Shown piece by piece: positions 15,163-24,310 of a stretch of 64,000 nt of DNA. The notes under the pieces were generated by a model. That model saw only the letters and a list, made by a program, of their open reading frames with translations. It made no database searches and was not told the DNA's origin. Source of the stretch: Saccharopolyspora soli (lineage in GTDB: Bacteria; Actinomycetota; Actinomycetes; Mycobacteriales; Pseudonocardiaceae); contig NZ_JALBWV010000010.1 in the NCBI RefSeq assembly GCF_022678645.1, positions 1-64,000 on the forward strand. Reading direction: 5' to 3'. The first letter of the stretch is position 1. Each line of letters opens with the position of its first letter. The translations under genes and the position numbers were made by a program.

Positions 15163-18104
15163 GACTGCACCGCCTCGAGGTCACCGCGTTCGGTCCGTAC
15201 CGCGACCACCAGGAGGTGGACTTCGACCAACTCGGCGCCGATGGCCTTTTCCTGCTGCACGGCGACACTGGAGCGGGCAAGACGACGCTGCTGGACGCGG
15301 TCGCGTTCGCGCTCTACGGCGCGGTGCCAGGCGCGCGAGGTGAGGTCAAGCGGCTCCGTTGCGACACAGCAGCTCCCGACACCGTCACCAAGGTCGTGCT
15401 GGAGCTGACGGTGCAGGGGCAGCGCCTGCGGCTGGAACGCAGTCCGGAGTACCAGCGGCCGAAGAAACGTGGCGACGGGCACACCACGCAGCAGGCCAAG
15501 GCGTCGCTGACCTGGGTGGGCGGTGCTCCGACCGAGCAGCCGCCCGAGGGCCTGACGCGCATCGACGAGGTCGCCCGCACGATCGAGCGGCTGCTCGGCA
15601 TGACCGTCTTCCAGTTCTTCCAAGTCGTGATGCTGCCGCAGGGTGAGTTCGCCCGATTCCTCCGCTCGGACACCGCCGAACGCGAACAACTGCTGGAGAA
15701 GCTGTTCGGCACCCAGCGCTTCGGCGAGGTCGAGCGGTGGTTCGTCGAGCGCCGTCGCGAGCGCGGCCGGGCGGTCGAAATGCAGAGCCAGCAGGTCCGC
15801 GAACTGCTGGCGCGCGTCTCCCAGGTCGCTGGGGCCGAACCGGATGGTGACGAGCAGAACTGGTTGGAGGACGTCGAAAAGCGGTCCGTCCGCGAACTGG
15901 AGGGCGCGCAAGCCGAGCACTCCCGCCTGCGGCGCGAGCGGGAGGCGGCGGAGACCAAGCTGACCGAGTCCCGCGAGCTCGCCGACAAGGTGCGCCGAGT
16001 CCGGCAGGCGAACGCGACGCTCGTCGAGTTGGGCGAACAGCAGGGCCAACACGATGCGTGGCGAGCGGAACGCGAGGCCGCGCAGCGCGCGATCCCGGTG
16101 CTCATCGCGCGTCGAACGGCGTTGCGGGCTGAGCAGGAACGCGACGGGGCGCGGGCGGAGGTCGCCGCCGCGGCAGCGCGCTGCGATGTGGACGCGGACA
16201 CGCCGCTGACCGAACTTCGTTCGCTCGCCGGGACCAAGCGGGAGGAAGCCGGTGCCCTCGCACACCTGATTCCCGAGGCGCAGCAGCAGGAAACCGACCG
16301 CCAGAAGTTGGCCGAACTGGCCAGCCGGAGCACTGCCGACGAGCAGCAGGAAATAGCGCTCGTCGAGCAGCAGACCAGCTTGCCCGACCGCATCAGCACT
16401 GCGCGACAGCAAGTCGACGAGGCGAAACACGCCGAGTTGCGGCTGGAAACCGTGCAAGCGCGTGGCACCGAGGTCGCCGCCCTGTTGCAGACCGCGCGGG
16501 AACTGCCCGGCGCGCAACAGGAACTCGCGGCGGCCAGCGCCCGAGCGCAACAGGCCATCGACGCGCACCAGCAGGCGCGCGACCTGCTGCAAGAGCTACG
16601 CGCCCGCAGACTTGCCGGTATGGCCGCCGAACTCGCGGCCCGACTGGAGCCCGGCCAACCGTGCCCGGTGTGTGGATCAGCAGAGCACCCCGAGCCGGGC
16701 AAGCCGGTCGCGGACCCGGTGCGCGCCGAAGACGAGGACAACGCCCAGGCCGAAGAACAGCAGGCGCACGGGCGCCGGGAGAAGGCCACCGCCGAAGCGC
16801 AACGAGCTCAACAACACGTCGACAACCTGGTAGAACGCGTCGGCGAAAACACCGAGCCAGGACTCGCCGCCGAACTCGCCGAACTCTGGGCCGAACGCGA
16901 TGCGTTGCGGAACACCGCGGCACAGCTACCACAGCGAACCGAACAACTCGCCGAACTCGAAGCGTCCACTGAGCGCCTGACCGAACAGCTGTCGCAGCTG
17001 CGAACCCGAATCGCGGCAACTCGGAGTGAGCACGCCGCACTATCGGCCACAGTGGACGAACGGGAGGTGCGGCTGCGCGACGGCCGTGGCGACTTCCCGA
17101 GCATCGCCGACCGGCGCGCACACCTGCTCGACATCGCCAGCCGTCTCGACCAGCTCGTCACAGCCCGGATGGCCCGCGACGACGCCGAGCACCGCGCGGC
17201 CGAACACGCGACAGCCCTCGCCGAAGCAGCGACCGCAGCCGACTTCGACAGCGCCGAAGCGGCGCTCGCCGCCGAGCGCAGCGAGGAACGGCTCGACCAG
17301 CTCGCCGAGGCGTTGGCCGAGGTCGAGGAGCGCGCCGCAGGCGCCCGCGCAGCGCTGGCCAGCGCGGAGCTGTTCGGCGTCGACGCGGACGCCGAGGTGG
17401 GCCTTGAAGAGGCCACCGAGGCGGCCACCGTCGCCCGCGAAGCCGCGGAGCGCGCGGCTGCGTTGGCGCATCGCGCCGAGCAGCGGCAGCGCGACGTAGC
17501 GCAGCTCGCGCAGCGGCTGCGCGCAGCGTGGGCGGAGCTCGGGCCAGCGTTGGCGGAGCACGCCGAGCTGGAGGCGTTGGCGGACGTGGTCAACGGGCGC
17601 GGGCAGAACGCGCGGAAGATGTCGCTGCGGTCGTACGTGCTGGCCGCGCGGTTGGAGGAGGTCGCGGTCGCGGCCACCCGTCGGTTGCAGCGGATGAGCG
17701 ATGGTCGGTACTCGTTCGTGCATTCCGATGCTGCCGGGGCGCGGGGTACTCGGGGTGGGCTCGGCTTGGACGTGCTCGACGACTACTCCGGCCAGGTTCG
17801 CCCGGCCAAGACGCTCTCCGGTGGTGAGTCGTTCCTCGCTTCGCTTTCGCTGGCGCTCGGGCTGGCCGATGTGGTGGCCGCCGAGACCGGTGGCGCGCTG
17901 CTGGACACCCTGTTCATCGACGAGGGCTTCGGCACGCTCGACGCCGACACCCTCGACCTGGTGATGGACACCCTCGACGACCTGCGCGCGGGTGGTCGAG
18001 TCGTCGGCCTGGTCTCGCACGTCGAGGAGATGCGCCAGCGGATCTCGGTCCGGCTGCGAGTCCGCAAGTCCCGCACCGGCTCCACCCTCGAACTCCAAAC
18101 CTGA
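15159..18104 (+). CDS. sbcC: Exonuclease SbcCD subunit C (SMC-like ATPase)
   Basis: A 981-residue SMC/Rad50-type ATPase. Walker A GDTGAGKTTLLDA lies near residue 35. Two long coiled-coil arms rich in Ala, Glu, Arg and Gln flank a zinc hook, CPVCG, with cysteines at 502 and 505. The C-terminal ATPase lobe has the signature LSGGESFLASLSLALGL and Walker B DTLFIDEGFGTLD. All landmarks are in the right order and the length is normal. It forms a two-gene operon with sbcD by 4-bp overlap. Confidence 0.95.
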   Translation: MRLHRLEVTAFGPYRDHQEVDFDQLGADGLFLLHGDTGAGKTTLLDAVAFALYGAVPGARGEVKRLRCDTAAPDTVTKVVLELTVQGQRLRLERSPEYQRPKKRGDGHTTQQAKASLTWVGGAPTEQPPEGLTRIDEVARTIERLLGMTVFQFFQVVMLPQGEFARFLRSDTAEREQLLEKLFGTQRFGEVERWFVERRRERGRAVEMQSQQVRELLARVSQVAGAEPDGDEQNWLEDVEKRSVRELEGAQAEHSRLRREREAAETKLTESRELADKVRRVRQANATLVELGEQQGQHDAWRAEREAAQRAIPVLIARRTALRAEQERDGARAEVAAAAARCDVDADTPLTELRSLAGTKREEAGALAHLIPEAQQQETDRQKLAELASRSTADEQQEIALVEQQTSLPDRISTARQQVDEAKHAELRLETVQARGTEVAALLQTARELPGAQQELAAASARAQQAIDAHQQARDLLQELRARRLAGMAAELAARLEPGQPCPVCGSAEHPEPGKPVADPVRAEDEDNAQAEEQQAHGRREKATAEAQRAQQHVDNLVERVGENTEPGLAAELAELWAERDALRNTAAQLPQRTEQLAELEASTERLTEQLSQLRTRIAATRSEHAALSATVDEREVRLRDGRGDFPSIADRRAHLLDIASRLDQLVTARMARDDAEHRAAEHATALAEAATAADFDSAEAALAAERSEERLDQLAEALAEVEERAAGARAALASAELFGVDADAEVGLEEATEAATVAREAAERAAALAHRAEQRQRDVAQLAQRLRAAWAELGPALAEHAELEALADVVNGRGQNARKMSLRSYVLAARLEEVAVAATRRLQRMSDGRYSFVHSDAAGARGTRGGLGLDVLDDYSGQVRPAKTLSGGESFLASLSLALGLADVVAAETGGALLDTLFIDEGFGTLDADTLDLVMDTLDDLRAGGRVVGLVSHVEEMRQRISVRLRVRKSRTGSTLELQT

Positions 18105-18105
18105 G

Positions 18106-18123
18106 CGATTTCGCGCGAAATCG
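18106..18123. repeat. Perfect 18-bp palindrome after sbcC
   Basis: CGATTTCGCGCGAAATCG, immediately after the sbcC stop. The identical 18-mer occurs at 32663-32680, a variant at 29658-29673 and separated halves at 10111/10157. A second inverted repeat, TGTCCA-TAG-TGGACA, stands at 18189-18203 in the same gap between convergent genes. Confidence 0.75.
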
Positions 18124-18240
18124 GCGCCACCTCACCGGCACACCCGTCGACGAGCGCGAAACTGCGGTCCGAACAGTCCGGGGCAGAATGTCCATAGTGG
18201 ACAATCAGGCGTTGTGTGGGTGCGGAAATGGTGCTGCGGA

Positions 18241-19719
18241 TCAAGACGCCTTCTGCAGCTGCGGCGGTCCGCTGACAGCTGCTTCCCACAGGAGCACCCC
18301 CGCGTAGGAGCTCCACGGGCTCCAGCGTCGCGCATACGCCTGGATCGCGGCCGGATCTTCGGACAGGCCAAGCGCCCCTGCGCCCCTGCGCAGCGCGAGA
18401 TCACCGATGAGCAGCACATCCGGGCACCCGAGCACCCGCATCGAGGCGTAGCTGGACGTCCACGGTCCGATGCCGCTGATGCTTTCCAGGTCGTGCCGCA
18501 GTTCGGCCGCGTCGCGGCCGGGGTGCAGGGCCAGCCGTCCCTCAGCGACGGCTTCCGCGACGGCTCGCACGGTTTCCGCTCGCCGACGCGGTCCCGGCAA
18601 GGCATCCAGCGCTCGTTCCGCAAGCACTCCCGGGGTCGGGAAGAGCGTCGTCACCGCGCCGTCCGGCTGGGGCAGTCGTTCGCCCAGCGCACTCACAAGG
18701 CGCTCCGTCGTCTTGCGCGCCGCCGCGACCGAGATCTGCTGGCCGATCACGGCACGGACCACGATCTCCAGGCCGTCAACGCTGCCCGGCACCCGAACCC
18801 CAGGCGTTCGCGCGATGGCCGTCCGCAGTGCCGGATCAGTACCTAGCACGTCGCCGATCGCGACCGGATCCGCATCGAGGTCGAGCAGTCGGCGCAGTCG
18901 GGACACCGCACTGCCGAGGTCGCGCAGGTCGGTGAGCCGCAGCGTGCAGGCGACGTACTTGTCGTGCGGGCGGAGCGTGGCGATCCCGGTGCCGTACGGC
19001 AGGCGCAGCGCGCGCGTGTAGTGGTCCGGTCCGGCATCTTCCAGTCCGGTCAGCGCGCGCTGACCGAGGAACCGCAGCACACCGGCGACGTCGCACGGTA
19101 CCCGGAAGGGCAGCCGGAGCTGGACGACTCCGGCGCTGCTCGGGATACCGGTGCGTCGCTGCGCGCGACTGCGCATCTCGGTCGGAGTCGCGTCGAAGAC
19201 CTCGCGCAGCGTGTCGTTGAACTGGCGCAGGCTGGAGAACCCGGCGGCGAACGCGATGTCGCCGAACGCGATGCTGGTCGTTTCGATCAGGATGCGCGCC
19301 GAGTGGGCGCGGTGCGCGCGGGCCAGTCCGAGCGGTCCGGCACCGAGTTCGGCGGTCAGCACCCTGGTCAGGTGGCGTTCCGAGTAGCCGAGCTGGTCGG
19401 CCAGGCCGCGCACGCCGCAGCGGTCCACCACGCCGTCGGTGATCAGCCTCATGGCGCGGCCAGCGAGATCGGCGCGCAGGTTCCACTCCGGCGAGCCCGG
19501 CACGGCATCCGGCAGGCACCGGCGGCAAGCTCGGTACCCGGCGGCCTGCGCGGCGGCGGCCGTCGCGAAGAACACGCTGTTGTCGCGCTTGGGGGTGCGC
19601 GCCGGGCACGACGGGCGGCAGTAGATCCCGGTGCTGCGCACCGCGTGGATGAAGCAGCCGTCGAAGCGCGCGTCGCGCGAGGCCACCGCCCGCAGTGCTT
19701 CCTCGGTTCCCACCAGCAT
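18241..19719 (-). CDS. Ada-type regulator fused to AlkA DNA glycosylase
   Basis: A 492-residue three-part DNA-alkylation repair protein. Residues about 15-75 form the Ada zinc domain with CRPSC (C34, C38) and CRRC (C65, C68); in Ada, the first of these cysteines takes the methyl group from phosphotriesters. An AraC-type helix-turn-helix follows (about 85-180, with GFSSLRQFNDTLREVF). The rest is AlkA, with an N-terminal domain and the HhH region GIGPWTSSYASMRVLGC, and LIGDLALRRG supplying the catalytic aspartate. The methyl sensor and the glycosylase are one polypeptide, a known actinobacterial arrangement. It is convergent with sbcC. Confidence 0.93.
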   Translation of the reverse strand: MLVGTEEALRAVASRDARFDGCFIHAVRSTGIYCRPSCPARTPKRDNSVFFATAAAAQAAGYRACRRCLPDAVPGSPEWNLRADLAGRAMRLITDGVVDRCGVRGLADQLGYSERHLTRVLTAELGAGPLGLARAHRAHSARILIETTSIAFGDIAFAAGFSSLRQFNDTLREVFDATPTEMRSRAQRRTGIPSSAGVVQLRLPFRVPCDVAGVLRFLGQRALTGLEDAGPDHYTRALRLPYGTGIATLRPHDKYVACTLRLTDLRDLGSAVSRLRRLLDLDADPVAIGDVLGTDPALRTAIARTPGVRVPGSVDGLEIVVRAVIGQQISVAAARKTTERLVSALGERLPQPDGAVTTLFPTPGVLAERALDALPGPRRRAETVRAVAEAVAEGRLALHPGRDAAELRHDLESISGIGPWTSSYASMRVLGCPDVLLIGDLALRRGAGALGLSEDPAAIQAYARRWSPWSSYAGVLLWEAAVSGPPQLQKAS

Positions 19720-19890
19720 GGGTTCGATGCTGCCAGCCGCCCCGGACGGTTACTAGCGGGAATCGGACGCGCTAGCGAGGCCCGGACTCGGGGCGCCGCC
19801 CACGAGGCTTGATCATGGTCCGATCCCCTTCTGCGAGGGATTTCGATCGAGATGGATGCATCCTGGGCGGTTCGTCCCTATTGTCGCGGC

Positions 19891-20097
19891 ATGGCTCAAT
19901 CGAAGATCAGAACCAGACGTGGGTTCAAAGTCCTCGGCGCTGCGGCCGGTGCTGCGTTCGCCCTGATGGTCACGGCGGGTTGCAACGACCCGGCGCCGCC
20001 TCCGGAGCAGCAGCAGGAGCAGGAGGACGGCGACCAGCAGGACGACGATCAGCAAAACGGTGACCAGCAGGACGGCGACCAGCAGGACGACGGCTGA
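19891..20097 (+). CDS. Small lipoprotein with a Gln/Asp repeat tail
   Basis: A 68-residue protein: RTRR n-region, a hydrophobic core (about residues 12-28), lipobox TAGC, then a mature part of only about 40 residues, nearly all Gln, Asp, Glu and Gly in repeats of the type GDQQD. The DNA of the tail is itself a short tandem repeat (units of GACCAGCAGGAC), so its length probably varies between strains. No known domain. Such acidic lipoproteins may act as cell-surface spacers or cation binders; this is a guess. The ATG is the one that gives an intact signal peptide. Confidence 0.6.
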   Translation: MAQSKIRTRRGFKVLGAAAGAAFALMVTAGCNDPAPPPEQQQEQEDGDQQDDDQQNGDQQDGDQQDDG

Positions 20098-20104
20098 CGC
20101 GGCG

Positions 20105-20154
20105 GGGTCGTGAGCGGTGCTGGTCGTGATAGCGACCGTTACCGCTCACGACCC
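20105..20154. terminator. Long hairpin upstream of ychF
   Basis: GGGTCGTGAGCGGT (20105-20118) pairs perfectly with ACCGCTCACGACCC (20141-20154), with an inner GGTCG/CGACC stem. It follows the small lipoprotein gene and precedes ychF by about 50 bp. Sequence similarity to the hairpin at 4620-4659 (shared GTGAGCGG and GGTCGT) suggests a repeated terminator-type element. Confidence 0.7.
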
Positions 20155-20203
20155 ATGTGACCGGGACCGATCCCGGTGTGGGCGAGCACCTAGACTTCGG
20201 GGT

Positions 20204-21283
20204 GTGAGTCTCACCCTCGGAATCGTCGGGCTGCCCAACGTTGGCAAGTCCACCCTGTTCAACGCGCTGACCAGCAACGACGCCCTCGCGGCGAACTACC
20301 CGTTCGCCACCATCGAGCCGAATGTGGGTGTGGTGCCGCTGCCGGACGGGCGGCTGGACAAGCTTGCCGAGATCTTCAACTCGGCGAAGACGGTGCCCGC
20401 CACGGTGTCGTTCGTCGACATCGCGGGCCTGGTCAAGGGTGCTTCCGAGGGGCAGGGGCTGGGCAACAAGTTCCTCGCCAACATCCGCGAGGCGGACGCG
20501 ATCTGCCAGGTCATCCGGGTCTTCGACGACCCCGACGTGGTGCACGTCGACGGCCGGGTGGAGCCGTCCAGCGACATCGAGACGATCAACACCGAACTGA
20601 TCCTGGCCGATCTGCAGACCCTGGAGAAGGCGCTGCCCCGGCTGGAGAAGGAAGCCCGCACCCACAAGGACAAGCGCCCGGCCCTGGAGGTCGCGCAGCA
20701 GGCCAAGGAAATCCTCGACTCAGGCCAGACCCTGTTCGCCGCGGGCCTCGGTAAGGACACCCCGGACCTGCGGGAACTCAACCTGCTGACCACCAAGCCG
20801 TTCCTGTACGTGTTCAACGCCGACGAGGGTGTGCTGACCGACGAGGCCAAGCAGAAGGAACTGCGCGAGCTGGTCGCGCCCGGCGACGCGGTGTTCCTGG
20901 ACGCCAAGGTCGAGGCGGAGCTCCAGGAGTTGGACGAGGAGTCCCAGCGCGAACTCCTGGAGTCGATCGGTCAGCTGGAGCCGGGCCTGCACGCGCTGGC
21001 CCGAGCGGGCTTCCACACCCTCGGTCTGCAGACCTACCTGACGGCCGGGCCGAAGGAAGCGAGGGCTTGGACGATCCGCCAGGGCTGGACGGCACCCCAA
21101 GCAGCGGGCGTGATCCACACCGACTTCGAGCGGGGCTTCATCAAGGCGGAAATCGTCTCCTACGAAGACCTGATCACGGCGGGTTCGATGGCGGAAGCCA
21201 AAGCAGCGGGCAAAGTCCGCATGGAAGGCAAGGACTACATCATGTCCGACGGCGACGTCGTCGAATTCCGCTTCAACGTCTGA
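20204..21283 (+). CDS. ychF: Obg-like ATPase YchF
   Basis: A 359-residue P-loop NTPase. GLPNVGKST is the G1 motif, YPFATIEPNVGVV the switch I region and DIAGLVKGA the G3 region. The base-recognition motif is NADE instead of NKxD, which in this family means ATP is used. A C-terminal TGS domain ends in DGDVVEFRFNV. YchF binds ribosomes and is involved in stress responses. The GTG start sits at the conserved SLTLGIVGLPN beginning. Confidence 0.95.
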   Translation: MSLTLGIVGLPNVGKSTLFNALTSNDALAANYPFATIEPNVGVVPLPDGRLDKLAEIFNSAKTVPATVSFVDIAGLVKGASEGQGLGNKFLANIREADAICQVIRVFDDPDVVHVDGRVEPSSDIETINTELILADLQTLEKALPRLEKEARTHKDKRPALEVAQQAKEILDSGQTLFAAGLGKDTPDLRELNLLTTKPFLYVFNADEGVLTDEAKQKELRELVAPGDAVFLDAKVEAELQELDEESQRELLESIGQLEPGLHALARAGFHTLGLQTYLTAGPKEARAWTIRQGWTAPQAAGVIHTDFERGFIKAEIVSYEDLITAGSMAEAKAAGKVRMEGKDYIMSDGDVVEFRFNV

Positions 21284-21325
21284 TCATCGGCGCGTGATCG
21301 GAAACCCGCAGACATCCAGCACGCG

Positions 21326-21904
21326 TCAGCGGTGTCTTGGCATCAGCTTTTCCAAGTCGAGCGTGATTTCGTATGGCACCGGGCGCTGCAAGGTGCCTCG
21401 GAAAATGCCTGCCGGTGCGTAAACCTTGGTCGGTTCGTCCAGTTCGTAGACGTGCACGACTGCGGTTGTGTCCTCGTCTTCGATGTACCAGTAGTGGCGG
21501 ATGCCCGCGTCGGCGTACTTGCGGAGCTTGACCGTTCGGTCGCGGTGTGCCGACTCGGGTGAGACGACTTCGATGACCAGCAGCACGTCGGCAGGCTCGT
21601 ACCAGGTGCGGTCCGGGTCGAATGGCGCTGTGGTGACCAGGAGATCCGGCTCCGGGCGATTGCGCTCGTCGAGCCGAATCGTCATCTCCCGCTCGACCTC
21701 GATCCCATCGGGAGCCTGGCGCGACAACTCGACGGTGAGTCCGGTGACGAGTCGGCCATGCCAGGACCGCTGCGGCGTCATCATGAAGACGAGGGCTCCG
21801 TCGATCAGTTCGGTGTGACGAGGTGCTTCTGGAAGGCGGTCCAGATCCTCCGCGAACCAGCCTTCAGCGCGCGGCGGGCGCATCCAGTCGGGCAGCGTGG
21901 TCAT
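21326..21904 (-). CDS. Uma2-family (DUF820) restriction-endonuclease-like protein
   Basis: A 192-residue protein of the PD-(D/E)xK superfamily. The nuclease core reads RPEPDLLVTT, then DVLLVIEVVSPESAHRD, a KLRKYADAGI helix and YWYIE, in the order of the Uma2 family. The ATG at 21904 directly precedes TLPDWMRPP; a longer frame to 21940 has no clear ribosome-binding site. Uma2 proteins are numerous in actinobacteria and cyanobacteria and their cell role is unsettled. A second member is at 39777-40445. Confidence 0.85.
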   Translation of the reverse strand: MTTLPDWMRPPRAEGWFAEDLDRLPEAPRHTELIDGALVFMMTPQRSWHGRLVTGLTVELSRQAPDGIEVEREMTIRLDERNRPEPDLLVTTAPFDPDRTWYEPADVLLVIEVVSPESAHRDRTVKLRKYADAGIRHYWYIEDEDTTAVVHVYELDEPTKVYAPAGIFRGTLQRPVPYEITLDLEKLMPRHR

Positions 21905-21973
21905 AGGGCAACGGTAGCGAGTCCGCGCGAGCAGGGCCACGAGCTGTGCCGATCGGGCGACGTTTGGGCTGGT

Positions 21974-22324
21974 CTACCGCTGGGTGGCGGTGAGGTAGTT
22001 GGACAGGGCTGTTCGGGTTTGTTGGAGGCAGGCTAGGCGGTCGTCGATGGCCTCTAGTTGAGTTCGGAGGGTTGCTAGGAGGTCCGGGCATGGTTCGAGG
22101 ACCGGCAGTTCGCCCCTCGCGCAGGGCAGGACCGTGCGGATCGTTTCCGTGTTCAGGCCCGCAGCCAGCAGGTTCCGGATCTGCGCGACGATCGTGACCG
22201 CTTCCTCCGAGTAGTAGCGGTAGCCGCTCGGGGCGCGCTCGGAAGTCAGCAGGCCCTGTTGCTCGTAGTAGCGCAGCAGCCGCTGGCTCACTCCGGTCCG
22301 GTGGGAGAGCTCGCCGATCTTCAT
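21974..22324 (-). CDS. MerR-family transcriptional regulator
   Basis: A 116-residue one-component regulator with a canonical N-terminus, MKIGELSHRTGVSQRLLRYY, then EQQGLL and a GYRYYSEEAV wing and a C-terminal helix for dimerisation. A cysteine pair (LPCARGELPVLEPCPD) could sense metal, oxidant or drug. I favour the ATG at 22324 because the upstream ATG at 22357 lies inside the likely operator. It is divergent from an MFS exporter, whose promoter has the long spacer that MerR proteins act on, so it probably activates that gene. Confidence 0.88.
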   Translation of the reverse strand: MKIGELSHRTGVSQRLLRYYEQQGLLTSERAPSGYRYYSEEAVTIVAQIRNLLAAGLNTETIRTVLPCARGELPVLEPCPDLLATLRTQLEAIDDRLACLQQTRTALSNYLTATQR

Positions 22325-22344
22325 GAGATCCGGCTCACGGCTCG

Positions 22345-22376
22345 TTGACTCTGACATCACTGTCAAACTCTAGCTT
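22345..22376 (+). promoter_or_regulatory. MerR-type promoter of the MFS gene, probably giving a leaderless mRNA
   Basis: TTGACT (22345-22350) and TAGCTT (22371-22376) are separated by 20 bp, the over-long spacing typical of promoters that MerR proteins untwist. An inverted repeat, TGACA-TCAC-TGTCA (22352-22365), lies inside the spacer. The predicted transcript starts about 22383, one base before the ATG of the MFS gene, so the mRNA would lack a leader. Confidence 0.6.
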
Positions 22377-22383
22377 CGACGGC

Positions 22384-23568
22384 ATGCGAAGTCAGCAGCG
22401 GTATTGGTCGTTGATGGCATTGATGGCCTGCGTGTTCGCCATCGGAACCGCGGAGTACGCGGTGATCGGAGTGCTGCCCGACATCGCGATCGACCTGCGG
22501 GTGTCGGTCGGTACGACCGGTCTGCTCGTCACCGGGTATGCGATGACGGTTGCGCTGGCCGGGCCCGTGGTAACCGCGCTGACCACGCGAGTGCCCAGGA
22601 AAGCCCTGCTCATCGGCTTGATCGGGGTGTTCACCGCGGGCAATGCGCTGGCTGCGGTCGCAGGTTCCTTCGGCGTGCTGATGATCGCTCGGGTACTCGC
22701 GGCGTTGGTGCACTCCACCTTCTTCGCGGTCGGTCTCGTGCAGGCCGTGTCCTTGGTGGCCGAGGATCGTCGCAGTTGGGCGATTGCGGTGGTCAGCGCC
22801 GGGCTGAACCTGGCGACCGTGTTCGGTGCGCCGCTGGGCACGTTCATCGGACATGAATTCGGTTGGCGCGTGACGTTCTGGTCGATCGCCGCGCTCAGCC
22901 TGGTCGCGACCGGCTTGGTGGCGGTCACGGTGCCGACGCCGAGCGCGGCCGGAACCTCTTCGCTGCGAGCCGAGATCAAATCCTTGGGCAGCCGTGCGGT
23001 GTTCGTGGTGGTCGCGGTCACGGTGCTCACCCAGATCGCGCTGTTCACGCCTTACACCTACATCGCCACGATTCTCACCGACGTGTCCGGATTCCCGGCC
23101 GAAGCGGTGGCTTGGCTGTTGATGGCGTTCGGCGTCGGCGGGCTGGTCGGGAATTTCGCGGGTGGTCGGCTGGCCGATCTGGCGCCGTGGGGTTCGGTGC
23201 GCGGACTGCTCGTCGGGATGGCCGTTGTGCTCGCCGCGTTCGGGCTCGCCGCGGAGAGTCGAATCGCTGCTGCGGTGGGTGTTTTCGTGCTGGGCGTGGT
23301 TAGTTGCGCACTCATTCCGGCGTTGCAGTCCCGCGCATTCGCGGCGTCCGCGGGTGCGCCGACGTTGACCGTTGCGGTGAACACCTCGGCGTTCAACCTC
23401 GGCAACGCGGGAGGTGCGTGGATCGGTGGGCGGGTGCTGGACGGCGGCGGCACACCGCACTGGCTCGTCGGGATCGGAATCGCCGCCGCACTGATCGCTC
23501 TGTCAACCACTGCCGTTCGGCGCACGGCTGTTGAGGTGGAAGGAAGAACAGATGTCACTGTCCTTTGA
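22384..23568 (+). CDS. MFS transporter (AraJ/Cml efflux type)
   Basis: A 394-residue major facilitator with about 12 membrane segments. The first helix region CVFAIGTAEYAVIGVLPDIA matches the family of sugar-efflux and chloramphenicol-resistance proteins (AraJ, CmlR), and a loop PRKALLIGL follows helix two. It is divergent from the MerR regulator and overlaps the alpha/beta-hydrolase gene by 17 bp, so exporter and hydrolase form one operon. This looks like a small detoxification or resistance cassette; the compound is unknown. Confidence 0.88.
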   Translation: MRSQQRYWSLMALMACVFAIGTAEYAVIGVLPDIAIDLRVSVGTTGLLVTGYAMTVALAGPVVTALTTRVPRKALLIGLIGVFTAGNALAAVAGSFGVLMIARVLAALVHSTFFAVGLVQAVSLVAEDRRSWAIAVVSAGLNLATVFGAPLGTFIGHEFGWRVTFWSIAALSLVATGLVAVTVPTPSAAGTSSLRAEIKSLGSRAVFVVVAVTVLTQIALFTPYTYIATILTDVSGFPAEAVAWLLMAFGVGGLVGNFAGGRLADLAPWGSVRGLLVGMAVVLAAFGLAAESRIAAAVGVFVLGVVSCALIPALQSRAFAASAGAPTLTVAVNTSAFNLGNAGGAWIGGRVLDGGGTPHWLVGIGIAAALIALSTTAVRRTAVEVEGRTDVTVL

Positions 23569-24310
23569 GGTGCGTGGTTCTGGTCCAGGCCTGCTGCTGG
23601 CGCACGGAGCAGGTGGGTCGTGCACGGCGAACTTCCCGTTCATCGACCAGCTCGCCGAACAGCGCACGGTCGTCGCACCGGATTATCCAGGCGTGGCGCA
23701 GACCCCGAAGTCCCCGCAGCCGCTGGAGTTGGACCGGCTCGTGGACGACGTCGTCGCCACTGCCGTCGAATCCGGCGTGGAATCCTTCGCGGTGCTGGGC
23801 TATTCGATGGGCACGGCGGTCGCGGTCCGCGCTGCCACCCGGTATCCGGACCGCGTCACATCGCTCGTGCTCACCGCCGGTTTCGCGCGAGCCGACCGGC
23901 ACTTCCGGCTCAACCTGGACCTCTGGCAGCGCTTGCTCGACGGACCTGACCGGGATGCACTCGCGCATTTCTTGCTGCTGAACTGCTTCAGCCCGGCTGT
24001 GCTCGACTCCTTCGGCGCGCAAGAGTGGACTGAGGTGTTGCGCGGCACCGCTGAAGGTGTGCCGGTAGGCACTGGCGATCACATCGACCTGCTGCGCACC
24101 ATCGACATCCGCGCCGACCTGCCGAAGATCACCGTTCCCACGCTGGTCGTCGCAACCACGCTGGACACACTGGTGGCACCGCACAACTCCCGCGAACTGG
24201 CTGGTGCGATCCCCGGCGCGCGGCTGGTCGAGGTCGAATCCGGGCACCTGATCGCGGCGGAGAACCCTCGCCCGTGGCTTGCTGCTGTTCAGGACTTCCT
24301 GGACCGATGA
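23552..24310 (+). CDS. Alpha/beta-fold hydrolase
   Basis: A 252-residue single-domain hydrolase with no signal peptide. The oxyanion HGAGGS, nucleophile GYSMG, acid region TTLDTLVAPH and catalytic histidine in SGHLIAAENP are all present. The ATG is preceded by GGAAGGAAG and lies within the last codons of the MFS gene. It may act on the compound exported or sensed by the MerR/MFS pair. Its 3' end overlaps the convergent bioF gene by 22 bp. Confidence 0.85.
   Translation: MSLSFEVRGSGPGLLLAHGAGGSCTANFPFIDQLAEQRTVVAPDYPGVAQTPKSPQPLELDRLVDDVVATAVESGVESFAVLGYSMGTAVAVRAATRYPDRVTSLVLTAGFARADRHFRLNLDLWQRLLDGPDRDALAHFLLLNCFSPAVLDSFGAQEWTEVLRGTAEGVPVGTGDHIDLLRTIDIRADLPKITVPTLVVATTLDTLVAPHNSRELAGAIPGARLVEVESGHLIAAENPRPWLAAVQDFLDR

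Noticed and set aside
19930..20097. CRISPR-like short repeats
   Set aside because: The repeats are in-frame codons of a Gln/Asp-rich lipoprotein tail, much shorter than CRISPR units, with no spacers or cas genes.
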